Assembly (NCBI RefSeq): GCF_021654135.1
Contig: NZ_JAKGSD010000056.1
Location: forward strand, 1 to 52,829
Source: Amycolatopsis tucumanensis
Lineage (GTDB): Bacteria > Actinomycetota > Actinomycetes > Mycobacteriales > Pseudonocardiaceae
DNA: 52,829 bases
Reading direction: 5' to 3'
The notes under the pieces were generated by a model. The model was not told the origin of the DNA and searched no databases. It was given only the letters and a program-made list of their open reading frames with translations. This document shows positions 7,912 to 16,554 of the stretch, piece after piece; position 1 is the first letter of the stretch, and each line of letters starts with the position of its first letter. A program made the translations under genes and the position numbers.

Positions 7912-8289
7912 ATGTCCGCCAAAGACGGCGGCTATTTCAGCCGGCTGGTGCGCAAGCTGACCAGCGACGTCGAGGAACTCGACGCTGATGATCTGTCCGA
8001 AAAATCCGAGGCGGGCGGCGCGCGGCGGGCCTGTGACTGCCGGTCGGGCGAAGAGGTGACCGTCCTCGGGCGGTTGCGCAGCGTGGAGCTGTGTCCCACG
8101 AAAGAGGCGGCGACACTGCGTGCCGAGTTGTTCGACGGCACGGAGGGCGTGACGCTAGTCTGGCTGGGACGGCGCCGCATCCCGGGCATCGAACCGGGCC
8201 GGACCATCAAGGTCCGGGGACGCATGGCCGAGCGAGACGGCCAGAAGGTGCTGTACAACCCGTTCTACGAGCTGCAGACGACCTCCTGA
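7912..8289 (+). CDS. OB-fold nucleic acid binding protein
   Basis: 125-aa protein with an OB-fold: GEEVTVLGRLRSVELCP, then ATLRAELFDGTEGVTLVWLGRR, IPGIEPGRTIKVRGRMAERDG and KVLYNPFYEL, the alternating beta pattern of the tRNA-anticodon-type OB-fold as found in RecG-like or DNA polymerase III alpha domains. The ~30-residue N-terminus is charged. AGGAG lies 9 nt upstream of the ATG, and TAGGCT near 7856 is a possible -10. It is divergent from the hydrolase gene and is followed 12 bp later by the DUF3159 gene, the order seen in mycobacteria (Rv2694c-Rv2693c). Binding partner unknown. Confidence 0.85.
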   Translation: MSAKDGGYFSRLVRKLTSDVEELDADDLSEKSEAGGARRACDCRSGEEVTVLGRLRSVELCPTKEAATLRAELFDGTEGVTLVWLGRRRIPGIEPGRTIKVRGRMAERDGQKVLYNPFYELQTTS

Positions 8290-8301
8290 ATTGGTAACCG
8301 C

Positions 8302-9060
8302 GTGACTGAACCCGCCCGTCCAGGCGACAAGACCGATCCGAACCCCGCCACAGACGGGGCCGAGCTTGGGCGGGCGGGTGAGCGGCCCGAGCCCACGATG
8401 CTGGAACAGATGGGCGGGGTGTCCGGCCTCGTCTACTCGTCCGTGCCGATCGTGGTGTTCGTGCTCGCGAACTCGTTCTTCGGGCTCACCGTCGGCATCT
8501 GGAGCGCCGTCGGCAGCGCCGCGCTGATCACGATCGTGCGTCTGGTGCGCCGCGAGTCGCTGCAGCCGGCCATCTCCGGCCTGTTCGGCGTCGGCATCGG
8601 CGCGTTCATCGCCTACCGCACCGGGTCCGCGAAGGGCTTCTTCCTGTTCGGGATCTGGGCGAGCCTCGTCTACTGCGGCGTGTTCGTGCTGTCCGTGGTG
8701 GTGCGCTGGCCGCTGGCGGGCGTGATCTGGAACTTCCTCAACGGCACCGGCACCGCGTGGCGCCGGGACAAGCCGTCCCGCCTCGGCTACGACGTCGCCA
8801 CCCTCGCGCTGGCCGCCGTGTTCGGGGCGCGGTTCGTGGTGCAGCGGTGGCTGTACGAGGCCGACTACACCGGCTGGCTGGCGTTCGCGAAGATCGCGAT
8901 GGGCTGGCCGCTGTACGGGCTGGCGCTGCTGGTCGTCGTGTGGGCCGTGCGCCGCTCCGACAAGCGCCTCAAGGAGATCGAAGAGGCCCGCGTCGCCGAG
9001 GAGGCGGACGTCGAGGCCCGCCTCCGCCTCAAGTACGGCCAGCCGCCGCAGGAGGCCTAG
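8302..9060 (+). CDS. DUF3159 integral membrane protein
   Basis: 252-aa polytopic membrane protein. After a ~40-residue cytosolic N-terminus there are about six hydrophobic segments, including VYSSVPIVVFVLANSFFGL, GIWSAVGSAALITIVRL, ISGLFGVGIGAFIAY, GFFLFGIWASLVYCGVFVLSV and WPLYGLALLVVVWAV. A charged C-terminal helix follows (KRLKEIEEARVAEEADVEAR). Its topology resembles intracellular septation/VC0807-like DUF3159 proteins. GTG start 8302 sits 12 bp after the OB-fold gene, probably one operon. No transport substrate can be assigned. Confidence 0.88.
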   Translation: MTEPARPGDKTDPNPATDGAELGRAGERPEPTMLEQMGGVSGLVYSSVPIVVFVLANSFFGLTVGIWSAVGSAALITIVRLVRRESLQPAISGLFGVGIGAFIAYRTGSAKGFFLFGIWASLVYCGVFVLSVVVRWPLAGVIWNFLNGTGTAWRRDKPSRLGYDVATLALAAVFGARFVVQRWLYEADYTGWLAFAKIAMGWPLYGLALLVVVWAVRRSDKRLKEIEEARVAEEADVEARLRLKYGQPPQEA

Positions 9061-9239
9061 CGCGCCCGGTCCGCCTCCGCGCGGATGCCGGTTCTCACCG
9101 AGACGCTGTGCGTTGGGGCCGTGAGCGCCCTGCCTGCTCAGGAGCACGGTGTAGGTCGAAGCCATCAGCGCCCGCATCGACAAGCCGGTCAGTCCGCTCG
9201 GAGAGCAGGTTGCGAGCGGCTTGAAGCACCGCGGTCCGG

Positions 9240-9825
9240 GTGAGCCGGCTCGATGGCCGGGAGCGCGTCCACTTCCACGGCTTCCCCCAAACCCACCTCG
9301 CGTGGCGGCACGTGGCGAAGCGGGCCACCGCGGCGACGGTCGTCGCGATGATGCGCGAACTCGGCCACGAGCGGTTCAGCGTCGTCGGGCACGCCCGGGG
9401 AGCGCTGGTGGCCTTCCGGGCCGCACTCGACGACTCCGGCGTCGTCGAGCACCTCGCGGTGCTCGACGTGATTCCGACCGCGGACACCTGGACCGGCGCG
9501 ATCCCGGCCGACGGCCGGGCGCCTACCCGGCCGCGGTGGGCACCCGCGGGCGATCCACGCGATCTGCCAGGACTACCGCGCCGGCGCGTTCGTCGACGCC
9601 GGGCACAACCAGGCCGACCGCGACGCCGGCCGCATCCTGTCGATGCCGGTCCTGGCGATCTGGCAGGACCCCGGCGACCTCGTCCTGCCGTTCGACCCGC
9701 GACAGGTGTGGGCGAGCTGGGCGCCCGACCTACGCGCCCGGGCCCTGCCCTGCGGCCACTTCCTGCCGGAGGAACGGCCCGTCGAGGTCACCGCCGCGAT
9801 CCGGGACCTCCTCGCGGCACGCTAG
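9240..9825 (+). pseudogene. Decayed haloacetate/fluoroacetate dehalogenase-like alpha/beta hydrolase
   Basis: Two frames together give pieces of one alpha/beta hydrolase. Frame 1 (from 9240) reads FHGFPQTHLAWRHVA, RELGHERFSVVGHARGALV and HLAVLDVIPTADTWT. A different frame (from about 9550) reads IHAICQDYRAGAFVDAG, ADRDAGRILSMPVLAIW, then FDPRQVWASWA and LPCGHFLPEERPVEV, ending at 9825. The N-terminus is missing. A core segment is missing after FPQTH. Roughly 60-100 residues plus the frame are lost around 9500-9550. The nucleophile motif is GHARG instead of the family's GHDRG. The stop overlaps the tail of the convergent trkA gene. It sits inside an otherwise conserved block, so it is likely an insertion that decayed. 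Confidence 0.8.
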
Positions 9826-10478
9826 TAGCCCAGCGCCTTGCGGATGTCGTTCTCGACCTCGGCGTTGGCGACGAACAGCAGTTCGTCGCCCGGCTCCAGC
9901 GGGTCCTCCGGCTGCGGCACGATCACCCGGTCGCCGCGCAGGATCGTCACCAGCGCGGCGTCCCGCGGCAGCGCCAGGTCGCTCACCGGGCGGCCGGCCA
10001 GCGGGGTCTGGTCGGGCAGGGTCAGCTCGACCAGGTTCGCCTGCCCCTGCCGGAAGGTCAGCAGCCGCACCAGGTCGCCGACGCTGACCGCCTCCTCGAC
10101 CATCGCGGCCAGGATCCGCGGCGTCGACACGGCGACGTCCACGCCCCACGCGTCGGTGTAGAGCCACTCGTTGGCCGGGTTGTTCACCCGCGCCACGACC
10201 CGCCGCACCGCGAACTCGGTCTTCGCCAGCAGCGACACGACCAGGTTCACCTTGTCGTCACCGGTCGCGGCGATCACCACGTCGCAGCGCTCGATGCCGG
10301 AGTCCTCCAGCGTCGAGACCTCGCACGCGTCGCCGAGCACCCAGTCGGCCTGCTCGACGGCGTCCGGCTCGAACTGCCCGGCCTGCCGTTCGATCAGCAT
10401 GACCTGGTGGCCGCCGTCGATGAGCTCCTTGGCGATGGACCGGCCCACCGCGCCGGCTCCCGCGATCGCGACCCGCAT
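9822..10478 (-). CDS. TrkA family potassium uptake regulatory protein (RCK)
   Basis: Cytosolic NAD(H)-binding subunit that gates a Trk/Ktr-type potassium transporter. RCK_N Rossmann fold at the N-terminus (MRVAIAGAGAVGRSIAKEL, acidic residue at IERQ, CDVVIAATGDDKVN), then an RCK_C domain (ANLVELTLPDQTPLAGRPVSDL ... GDRVIVPQPEDPLEPGDELL). 218 aa. ATG 10478 overlaps the stop of the upstream paralogue (TGATG). The pair corresponds to ceoB/ceoC (trkA/trkB) of mycobacteria, Rv2691-Rv2692. Confidence 0.92.
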   Translation of the reverse strand: MRVAIAGAGAVGRSIAKELIDGGHQVMLIERQAGQFEPDAVEQADWVLGDACEVSTLEDSGIERCDVVIAATGDDKVNLVVSLLAKTEFAVRRVVARVNNPANEWLYTDAWGVDVAVSTPRILAAMVEEAVSVGDLVRLLTFRQGQANLVELTLPDQTPLAGRPVSDLALPRDAALVTILRGDRVIVPQPEDPLEPGDELLFVANAEVENDIRKALGY

Positions 10479-11143
10479 CAGGCTTCCTCCTCCGGCGCGC
10501 GCGCCGCGGTGCTCGTCACGTCGCCGACGGTCCCGGACCTCGCGGCCACGTAGACCAGGTCGTCCGCCTGCAACACCGTCTTGGAATCGGGCAGAACGGG
10601 CGTGCCGAACCGCATGATGAACGCGACCCGCGCGCCGGTCGACTCCTGCAGCTCGTTGACGCTGCGGCCGATCCAGCCCTCGTGCAGCGGCAGCTGCAGC
10701 ACCGCGACGTTGCCGCTCGGGTCCCGCCACGCCGAGGCCACCCCGTCGGGCAGCAGCGTGCGCAGGAACCGGTCAGTCGTCCACGGCACGGTCGCCACGG
10801 TGGGGATGCCCAGCCGCTCGTAGACCGCCGCGCGCTTCGGGTCGTAGATGCGGGCCACGACGTGCTCGACGCCGAAGTTCTCCCGCGCCACCCGCGCCGA
10901 GATGATGTTCGAGTTGTCGCCGCTGGACACCGCGGCGAAGGCGCCCGCCTTCTCGATGCCCGCGTCGATCAGCACCTGCCGGTCGAAGCCCATGCCGAGC
11001 ACCTGCTGGCCGTGGAAGTCGCTGCCGAGCCTGCGGAACGCCTCCTGCGCCTTGTCGATCACCGCGACCTCGTGACCGAGGCGCTCGAGGGCCGCGGCCA
11101 GGGACGCGCCGACCCGGCCGCACCCCATGATCACCACGTGCAC
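10478..11143 (-). CDS. TrkA family potassium uptake regulatory protein (RCK)
   Basis: Paralogue of the following gene, 221 aa, also RCK_N plus RCK_C. The nucleotide-binding loop is VIMGCGRVGASLAAALERLG, with the ribose-binding acid at VIDKA. FAAVSSGDNSNIISARVARE and VARIYDPKRAAVYERLG are typical RCK_N segments. The C-terminal domain is LPLHEGWIGRSVNELQ ... DDLVYVAARS. GTG start with AGGAGG 7 nt upstream. Translationally coupled to the second trkA gene, probably forming a heteromeric gating ring. Divergent from the APC permease gene. No membrane Trk subunit gene is in this window. Confidence 0.92.
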   Translation of the reverse strand: MHVVIMGCGRVGASLAAALERLGHEVAVIDKAQEAFRRLGSDFHGQQVLGMGFDRQVLIDAGIEKAGAFAAVSSGDNSNIISARVARENFGVEHVVARIYDPKRAAVYERLGIPTVATVPWTTDRFLRTLLPDGVASAWRDPSGNVAVLQLPLHEGWIGRSVNELQESTGARVAFIMRFGTPVLPDSKTVLQADDLVYVAARSGTVGDVTSTAARAPEEEA

Positions 11144-11235
11144 GTCACTGCCTCCTGTGTGTCACCCGAACGGCGGTTACCCGGTAGATGCCGACGCAGA
11201 ACCTACCTTGTCCGGCCCCCTCGCGGACCCGCCCG

Positions 11236-11241
11236 TACCCT
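11236..11241 (+). promoter_or_regulatory. Leaderless -10 box of the APC permease gene
   Basis: TACCCT is followed after 6 nt by the GTG start at 11248, so transcription would begin at or next to the start codon. Confidence 0.5.
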
Positions 11242-11247
11242 TCTGAC

Positions 11248-13275
11248 GTGTCGAAGATTGCGACCGCCACCAAACGGCTGCTCGTCGGCCGTCCGTTCCG
11301 GAGCGACCGGCTCTCCCACACCCTGCTCCCGAAGCGGATCGCGCTGCCGATCTTCGCGTCGGACGCGCTCTCGAGCGTCGCGTACGCGCCCGAAGAGATC
11401 TTCCTGACGCTGAGTGTCGCGGGGCTGTCGGCCTACGCCTACTCGCCGTGGATCGGCATCGCCGTCGCCGTGGTCATGCTGGTCGTGGTGGCTTCCTACC
11501 GCCAGAACGTGCACGCCTACCCCAGTGGCGGCGGCGACTACGAGGTCGCGAGCACCAACCTCGGCGGCAGATTCGGCCTGACCGTCGCGAGCGCTCTGCT
11601 GGTCGACTACGTCCTCACCGTGGCGGTGTCGACTTCGTCCGGCGTGGCCAACATCGGGTCGGCGATCCCGTTCGTGGCCGAGCACAAGGTGCTCAGCGCG
11701 GTGATCATCGTGGTGGTCCTGACCTCGATCAACCTGCGTGGCGTGCGCGAGTCCGGCAAGGCCTTCGCAATTCCGACATACGGGTTCATCATCGGCATTC
11801 TGGGCATGGTCGCGTGGGGCCTGTTCGAGGCCGTCCGCGGCACGCCGATGCGCGCCGAGAGCGCGGACTTCGACCTGCACGCCGAGGCGTCTTTCACCGG
11901 CTTCGCGTTCGTCTTCCTCATCGCCCGCGCGTTCTCCTCGGGCGCGGCGGCGCTGACCGGTGTCGAGGCGATCAGCAACGGCGTGCCCGCCTTCCGCAAG
12001 CCGAAGTCGAAGAACGCGGCCACCACGCTGCTGATGATGGGCCTGCTCGCGGTGACGATGCTGCTGGGCATCATCACGCTGGCGATCCTCACCGACGTCA
12101 AGTTCGCCGAAGACCCGGCGACCCAGCTGAGCGGCACCCCCGAGGGCTACCAGCAGAAGACGATCGTCGCCCAGATCGCGCAGGCGGTGTTCCCGCACTT
12201 CGAGCCCGCCTTCTACTACATCTCCTTCAGCACCGGCATCATCCTGCTGCTGGCCGCGAACACCGCCTTCAACGGCTTCCCGGTGCTGGCCTCGATCCTC
12301 GCGCAGGACCGGTTCCTGCCGCGCCAGCTGCACACCCGCGGCGACCGGCTGACCTTCTCCAACGGCATCCTGTTCCTCGCCGCGTTCGCGCTGGTCCTGA
12401 TCATCGCGTTCGACGCCGAGGTCACCAAGCTGATCCAGCTCTACATCGTGGGCGTGTTCGTGTCGTTCACGGTGAGCCAGGCCGGCATGCTGCGGCACTG
12501 GAACCGGCTGCTGTCCAGGGAGACCGACCCGGCGGCGCGGCGGCGGATGCGCCGCTCGCAGACGGTCAACGCGATCGGCCTCACCATGACCGGCACCGTG
12601 CTGATCATCGTGCTGATCACGAAGTTCCTGCTCGGCGCGTGGATCGCGATCGCCGCGATGGTGGCGATCTACCTGCTGATGACCGCGATCCGCAAGCACT
12701 ACGACCGGGTCGCCGAGGAGCTGGCCGCGCTGGACGGCAACCCGACCGTGCTGCCCTCGCGCAACCACGCGATCGTGCTGGTGTCCAAACTGCACCTGCC
12801 GACCATGCGCGCCCTCGCCTACGCGAAGGCCATGCGGCCGGACGTCCTGGAGGCCGTGACGGTCAACGTGGACGACGCCGAGACGCGGCAGCTGACCGCC
12901 GACTGGGAGGCCAAGGGCTTCAAGGTTCCGCTGAAGGTCGTCGAATCGCCGTACCGCGAGATCACGCGCCCGGTGCTGGACTACGTCAAGCGCGTGCGCG
13001 GCGACAACCCGCGCGACGTGGTGACCGTGTTCATCCCGGAGTACGTCGTCGGGCACTGGTGGGAGCAGCTGCTGCACAACCAGAGCGCCCTGCGCCTGAA
13101 GGGCCGGCTGCTGTTCCAGCCGGGCGTGATGGTCACCAGCGTGCCGTGGCAGCTGGCGTCCTCGGCGAAGGCGGTGCGGCGCGCGGCCCGGTCCCGCCCG
13201 GCGGCCGGCGACGTGCGGCGCGGCTTCTTCGGGGACGGGACCCGCAACGGGGCGGGCAAGGACGGCGGGAAGTGA
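11248..13275 (+). CDS. APC family amino acid/potassium permease
   Basis: Polytopic transporter of 675 aa. A conserved short cytosolic N-terminus (RPFRSDRLSHTLLPKRIALP) leads into about 12 transmembrane helices in the APC fold: FASDALSSVAYAPEEIFLTL, GIAVAVVMLVVVASYRQNV, YPSGGGDYEVASTNLGG, VDYVLTVAVSTSSGVANIGSA and so on. A ~150-residue cytosolic C-terminal domain (HAIVLVSKLHLPTMRALAYAK ... VVTVFIPEYVVGHWWEQLLH) resembles KimA-type high-affinity potassium importers. That and the neighbouring trkA pair favour potassium over amino acids (inference). GTG 11248 chosen from the leaderless -10. The stop overlaps the next gene (GTGA). Confidence 0.85.
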   Translation: MSKIATATKRLLVGRPFRSDRLSHTLLPKRIALPIFASDALSSVAYAPEEIFLTLSVAGLSAYAYSPWIGIAVAVVMLVVVASYRQNVHAYPSGGGDYEVASTNLGGRFGLTVASALLVDYVLTVAVSTSSGVANIGSAIPFVAEHKVLSAVIIVVVLTSINLRGVRESGKAFAIPTYGFIIGILGMVAWGLFEAVRGTPMRAESADFDLHAEASFTGFAFVFLIARAFSSGAAALTGVEAISNGVPAFRKPKSKNAATTLLMMGLLAVTMLLGIITLAILTDVKFAEDPATQLSGTPEGYQQKTIVAQIAQAVFPHFEPAFYYISFSTGIILLLAANTAFNGFPVLASILAQDRFLPRQLHTRGDRLTFSNGILFLAAFALVLIIAFDAEVTKLIQLYIVGVFVSFTVSQAGMLRHWNRLLSRETDPAARRRMRRSQTVNAIGLTMTGTVLIIVLITKFLLGAWIAIAAMVAIYLLMTAIRKHYDRVAEELAALDGNPTVLPSRNHAIVLVSKLHLPTMRALAYAKAMRPDVLEAVTVNVDDAETRQLTADWEAKGFKVPLKVVESPYREITRPVLDYVKRVRGDNPRDVVTVFIPEYVVGHWWEQLLHNQSALRLKGRLLFQPGVMVTSVPWQLASSAKAVRRAARSRPAAGDVRRGFFGDGTRNGAGKDGGK

Positions 13276-14468
13276 CCGGGCAGGACTGGACCGGCCGGAT
13301 CCTGGAGCTCGAGGTGGGACCCGTCGCCCACGGCGGGCATTGCGTGTCCAGGGTGGACGGTCGTGTCGTGTTCGTCCGGCACGCGCTGCCCGGCGAGCTG
13401 GTGCGTGCCGAGGTGACCGAGGACAAGGGCGGCTCGTTCTGCCGCGCGGACGCGGTGGAGGTGCTCCGCGCGGCGCCGGAACGGGTCGATCCGCCGTGCC
13501 CGCTGGCCGTGCCGGGGCAGTGCGGCGGCTGCGACTGGCAGCACGCGACGCCGGAGTTCCAGCGGGAGCTCAAGGGCCGCGTGGTCGCCGAGCAGCTGCA
13601 GCGGCTGGCCGGGCTGGACTGGCCGGTCGAGGTCGAGGCGCTGCCCGGGGGTGCGCTGGGCTGGCGGTCGCGGGTCCGGCTGGTCGCCGGGCCGGACGGG
13701 CGCGCCGGGTTGCGCGCGCACCGCAGCCACCGGGTCGTGGCGCTGGAGAAGTGCCCGATCTCGGTGCCGGGCGCGCTGGACCGCGCGTTGTCGCGGCGCT
13801 GGCGGCCGGGCACGGAGATCGAGGTGACCAGCGACGGGGACGGCCACGTGCACGCCCGCGAGCTGGCGACCGTGCGGGGCAAGCGCCGGGCGAGGCAACT
13901 GGCCGGCGGGGAGGCGGTGCAGCACGCGGCGGGCCGGGACTGGCGGCTGCAGGCGCACGGGTTCTGGCAGGTGCACCCCGCGGCGGCGGAGACGTTCGCG
14001 TCGGTGGTGCGGGAGTGGGCGCGGGCCTCGCCCGGCGAGCTGGCCTGGGACCTCTACGCGGGGGTCGGGTTGTTCGCGTCGGTGCTGGCCGCGCAGGTCG
14101 GCGTGACGGGGCACGTGGTCGCGGTCGAGTCGGGGCAGCGCGCGGTGAGCGACGGCGAGCGGAACCTGGCGGATCTGCCGCAGGTGAGCTGGCGGGCCGG
14201 CCGGACGGAGCACGTGCTGCGGTCGCTGTCCGGAAAGCCGGAGGTCGTGGTGCTGGACCCGCCGCGGTCCGGGGCCGGGCGCGAGGTGGTCCAGGCGGTG
14301 GCGGCGGCTTCGCCGGAGCGGGTGGTGTACGTGGCGTGCGATCCGGCGGCGCTGGCCCGGGACGTCGCGACGTTCGGCGAGTCGGGGTACCGGCTGGAGC
14401 GGTTGCGGGCGTTCGACGCGTTCCCGATGACCCACCACGTGGAGTGCGTGGCGCTGCTGGTGCGCTGA
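13272..14468 (+). CDS. TrmA/RumA-type class I SAM-dependent RNA methyltransferase
   Basis: Predicted to make 5-methyluridine in tRNA or rRNA. The N-terminal TRAM domain covers the first ~60 residues (ILELEVGPVAHGGHCVSRVDG ...). Four iron-sulfur cysteines are present at about 76, 84, 87 and 161 (CPLAVPGQCGGCDW and EKCPIS). The Rossmann methyltransferase domain has WDLYAGVGLFASVLA and VVAVESGQRA. The catalytic motifs are LDPPRSGAGREV and VYVACDPAALARD, the latter holding the nucleophilic Cys. 398 aa. GTG overlaps the permease stop. The exact uridine cannot be assigned. Confidence 0.92.
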   Translation: MTGQDWTGRILELEVGPVAHGGHCVSRVDGRVVFVRHALPGELVRAEVTEDKGGSFCRADAVEVLRAAPERVDPPCPLAVPGQCGGCDWQHATPEFQRELKGRVVAEQLQRLAGLDWPVEVEALPGGALGWRSRVRLVAGPDGRAGLRAHRSHRVVALEKCPISVPGALDRALSRRWRPGTEIEVTSDGDGHVHARELATVRGKRRARQLAGGEAVQHAAGRDWRLQAHGFWQVHPAAAETFASVVREWARASPGELAWDLYAGVGLFASVLAAQVGVTGHVVAVESGQRAVSDGERNLADLPQVSWRAGRTEHVLRSLSGKPEVVVLDPPRSGAGREVVQAVAAASPERVVYVACDPAALARDVATFGESGYRLERLRAFDAFPMTHHVECVALLVR

Positions 14469-14508
14469 GGCGCCCGGAATTGTCGGTGCCCTCCGGCATG
14501 ATGCGGGC

Positions 14509-15585
14509 ATGGCCGAGTCCACCGTGGAAACGTTCGCCGTCCTGCTGTGCGATGCCGCCCAGCGGCGGCTGGGTGAGCTCGCCGCGCGGGAGCTGGCGGG
14601 CCCGCGCTACGACGCGCGGCTGATCGACCGGGCGGCGGAGCTGGCGCTGCGCGAGGTGCTGTCCCGGTTGTGGCGGACCGGGTGGCAGCCGGGGGACGTG
14701 CACCAGATCGCGGTGCGGCGGCTGGACCGGCGCGGGGTCGCGCTGACGTCGGACGCGCTCGCCGGGTGCGACGGCGCCGAGCGGCCGTTGCTGGAGCGGT
14801 GGTCGGAGCGGCACGGCGTGGAGCGCGTGGCGGCGTTGCTCGTGGTGCTGTCGGTGCTGGAGGTGCTGCTGCCCCTGCCGCGGTTGCCGGAGGTGCCTGT
14901 GCCGGCGGAGCGGGCGGGCGTGGACGAGAAGGTGCTGGCGCGGATACGGGCGCTGCTGGCGAAGGCGGAGTCGACGTCGTTCCCCGAGGAGGCGGAGGCG
15001 CTGTCGGCGAAGGCGCAGCAGCTGATGAGCCGGTACTCGTTCGAGCAGGCGCTGGTGGACGAGCCGGTGCCGAGGGCGGGTTCGGCGCGGCGGTTCTGGC
15101 TGGAGCAGCCGTACCTCGGGCCGAAGTCGTCGCTGGTGTCGGCGGTCGCGATGGCCAACCGGTGCCGGGCCGCGTTCTACGCCAAGCTGGGGTTCGTGGC
15201 GCTGGTCGGCCACGAGGTCGATCTGGACCTGGTGGAGTTGCTGTCGACGTCGCTGCTGGTGCAGGCGAACGAGGCGATGCTGTCCGCCGGCCGCGGCGCG
15301 CGGACCCGCTCGTTCCGGCACGCCTTCCTGCTCGCCTACGCGACGCGAATAGGCGAACGCCTGACCGACGCCGACCGCGCGGCGGGAGCGGAGTTCGCGG
15401 AGGCGCGGCTGGTCCCGATCCTCGCCCGGCGCCGCCAGGAGGTGGACACGCTGTTCACGGAGTTGTTCCCGCACACGACAACCCGCCGGACAACCATCAG
15501 CAACGGCGAGGGCTGGACAGCAGGCCGAGAAGCCGCCAACCACGCACGGCTGACGGTGGAGCGCGCCGAGGTGGAGGCGGGTTAG
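14509..15585 (+). CDS. DUF2786 domain-containing protein
   Basis: 358-aa soluble protein, function unknown. The recognisable core is the N-terminal DUF2786 helix pair around residues 145-185: KVLARIRALLAKAEST, then FPEEAEALSAKAQQLMSRYS. It is followed by a mixed alpha/beta region (NRCRAAFYAKLGFVALVGHE, LVELLSTSLLVQANEAML). The first ~130 residues are helical and include LLVVLSVLEVLLPLPRLP. DUF2786 proteins occur in phages and chromosomes; no catalytic motif is evident. Its ATG comes 40 bp after the methyltransferase stop. The C-terminal ~40 codons use more A/T than the rest. Confidence 0.85.
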   Translation: MAESTVETFAVLLCDAAQRRLGELAARELAGPRYDARLIDRAAELALREVLSRLWRTGWQPGDVHQIAVRRLDRRGVALTSDALAGCDGAERPLLERWSERHGVERVAALLVVLSVLEVLLPLPRLPEVPVPAERAGVDEKVLARIRALLAKAESTSFPEEAEALSAKAQQLMSRYSFEQALVDEPVPRAGSARRFWLEQPYLGPKSSLVSAVAMANRCRAAFYAKLGFVALVGHEVDLDLVELLSTSLLVQANEAMLSAGRGARTRSFRHAFLLAYATRIGERLTDADRAAGAEFAEARLVPILARRRQEVDTLFTELFPHTTTRRTTISNGEGWTAGREAANHARLTVERAEVEAG

Positions 15586-16554
15586 GACTTTGAGGCGCGG
15601 CCGCCCCGAAGCGGCGCGGCCTGGGGCGGCGCGCTTCGCCTTGGCCGCGGGCGAGGGTGGGCGGCGGTGATGCATTGCCCAGGATGCGGCTGCTCGGCAG
15701 CCCCGAAGCCGCCCCACGCTGCGGCGCGCGCTGGGGCCGCTGAGGCCGCGTCGCCGCTGAGGCTCGCTGCCGCTGAGGCCGCGCTACCGCGTCGCCGCCG
15801 CTGATGCCGGCTGCCAATGAGGCCGCACTGCCGCTGGGGCCGCGTCACCGTGCTGCCGCGCCGCGCGCTGCCGCGCTGCGCGCTGCCGCGCTGCCGCGCC
15901 GCGCACTGCCACGCCGCCGCCGCTGCGGCCGCGCTCCCGCGCGCACGGTTCGCCCTGAGAACGCTGCCCGGGATGCGGCTGCTCGGCAGCGCCAGGCACG
16001 CGTGTGACATCGCGCTGCTGCGCAGCCGGCGCTGCTGCGCCGCGCCCGCCCCGCTTCCGCGTGCCGTCTGCGACGCTTCCGCCCTACCTGAACGCCGCCG
16101 CCTCATCGGCGCGCCGCCGCCTGCGCGCCACCCGCTTCCACCCCGTCCGCTGCGGTTCCGCTCCCGCCTGCACGCCGCTGCCTCATCGGGCGCCCCGCCC
16201 GCGCGTTGCGCGCGCGTGGCCGCCGCGCTGCCCCGCCGCCTGCGCGCGCGTGGCTGCCGTCCCGCCCCGCCACCCCCACAGGGCGCACCACCGGGGCCGC
16301 AGCGCCGCTTCGCCCTGCCGCTTCGCCCTGCCGCTGCGCCCTGCCGCTGCGCCCTGCCGCCGCAGCGCGGCCGGCCCATCACCCGGACCGCAGCGCCGTA
16401 GCGCCGCCCGGCCGCCCCGCCGCCGCCCCGCCGCCCCGCCGCCGCAGCGTCGCTACGCCCCGGGGCGCCCCGCCGCAGCACTGCCCCGCCCCGCCCCGCC
16501 CCACCGCCGCGTCCCACCGCCGCCCGGCCGCCCCGCCCCACCGCCGCCAGCCCA
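15586..16554. repeat. Gene-free C-rich low-complexity intergenic region
   Basis: 969 bp between the converging DUF2786 gene and sdhB, made of degenerate GCCGC/CCGCCCCG blocks with strong strand asymmetry (plus strand C-rich). It contains four 13-bp tandem units (16305-16356, CCGCT[T/G]CGCCCTG) and a GCGCTGCC-type run near 15850-15905. It also holds two copies of a GGATGCGGCTGCTCGGCAGC segment (about 15681 and 15970), each with a GCTGC-TCG-GCAGC hairpin. Long open frames exist on both strands but have low-complexity products and no family resemblance. Confidence 0.75.
16484..16502 (-). other. Four-tract G-quadruplex motif downstream of sdhB
   Basis: The plus strand reads CCCC four times, each separated by a single G. 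The minus strand, which is the sdhB-sense strand, therefore has four GGGG tracts with 1-nt loops. This would lie about 50 nt past the sdhB stop in the sdhCAB transcript. Confidence 0.6.

Noticed and set aside
9061..9239. Possible small gene on either strand between DUF3159 and the pseudogene
   Set aside because: Short frames only, no start signal and no family resemblance.
11203..13077. Long minus-strand frame opposite the APC permease
   Set aside because: Its product is a His/Arg/Gly-rich mirror of transmembrane codons with no domain; the permease frame is unambiguous.
13570..15717. 700-codon minus-strand frame opposite the methyltransferase and DUF2786 genes
   Set aside because: Runs across two well-supported genes and the low-complexity gap; Pro/Ala/Arg-rich with no recognisable family.
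15586..16554. Pro/Arg/Ala-rich proteins encoded in the C-rich gap
   Set aside because: Frames are open in several registers at once because of composition; no ribosome binding site, no codon-position bias, no homology.
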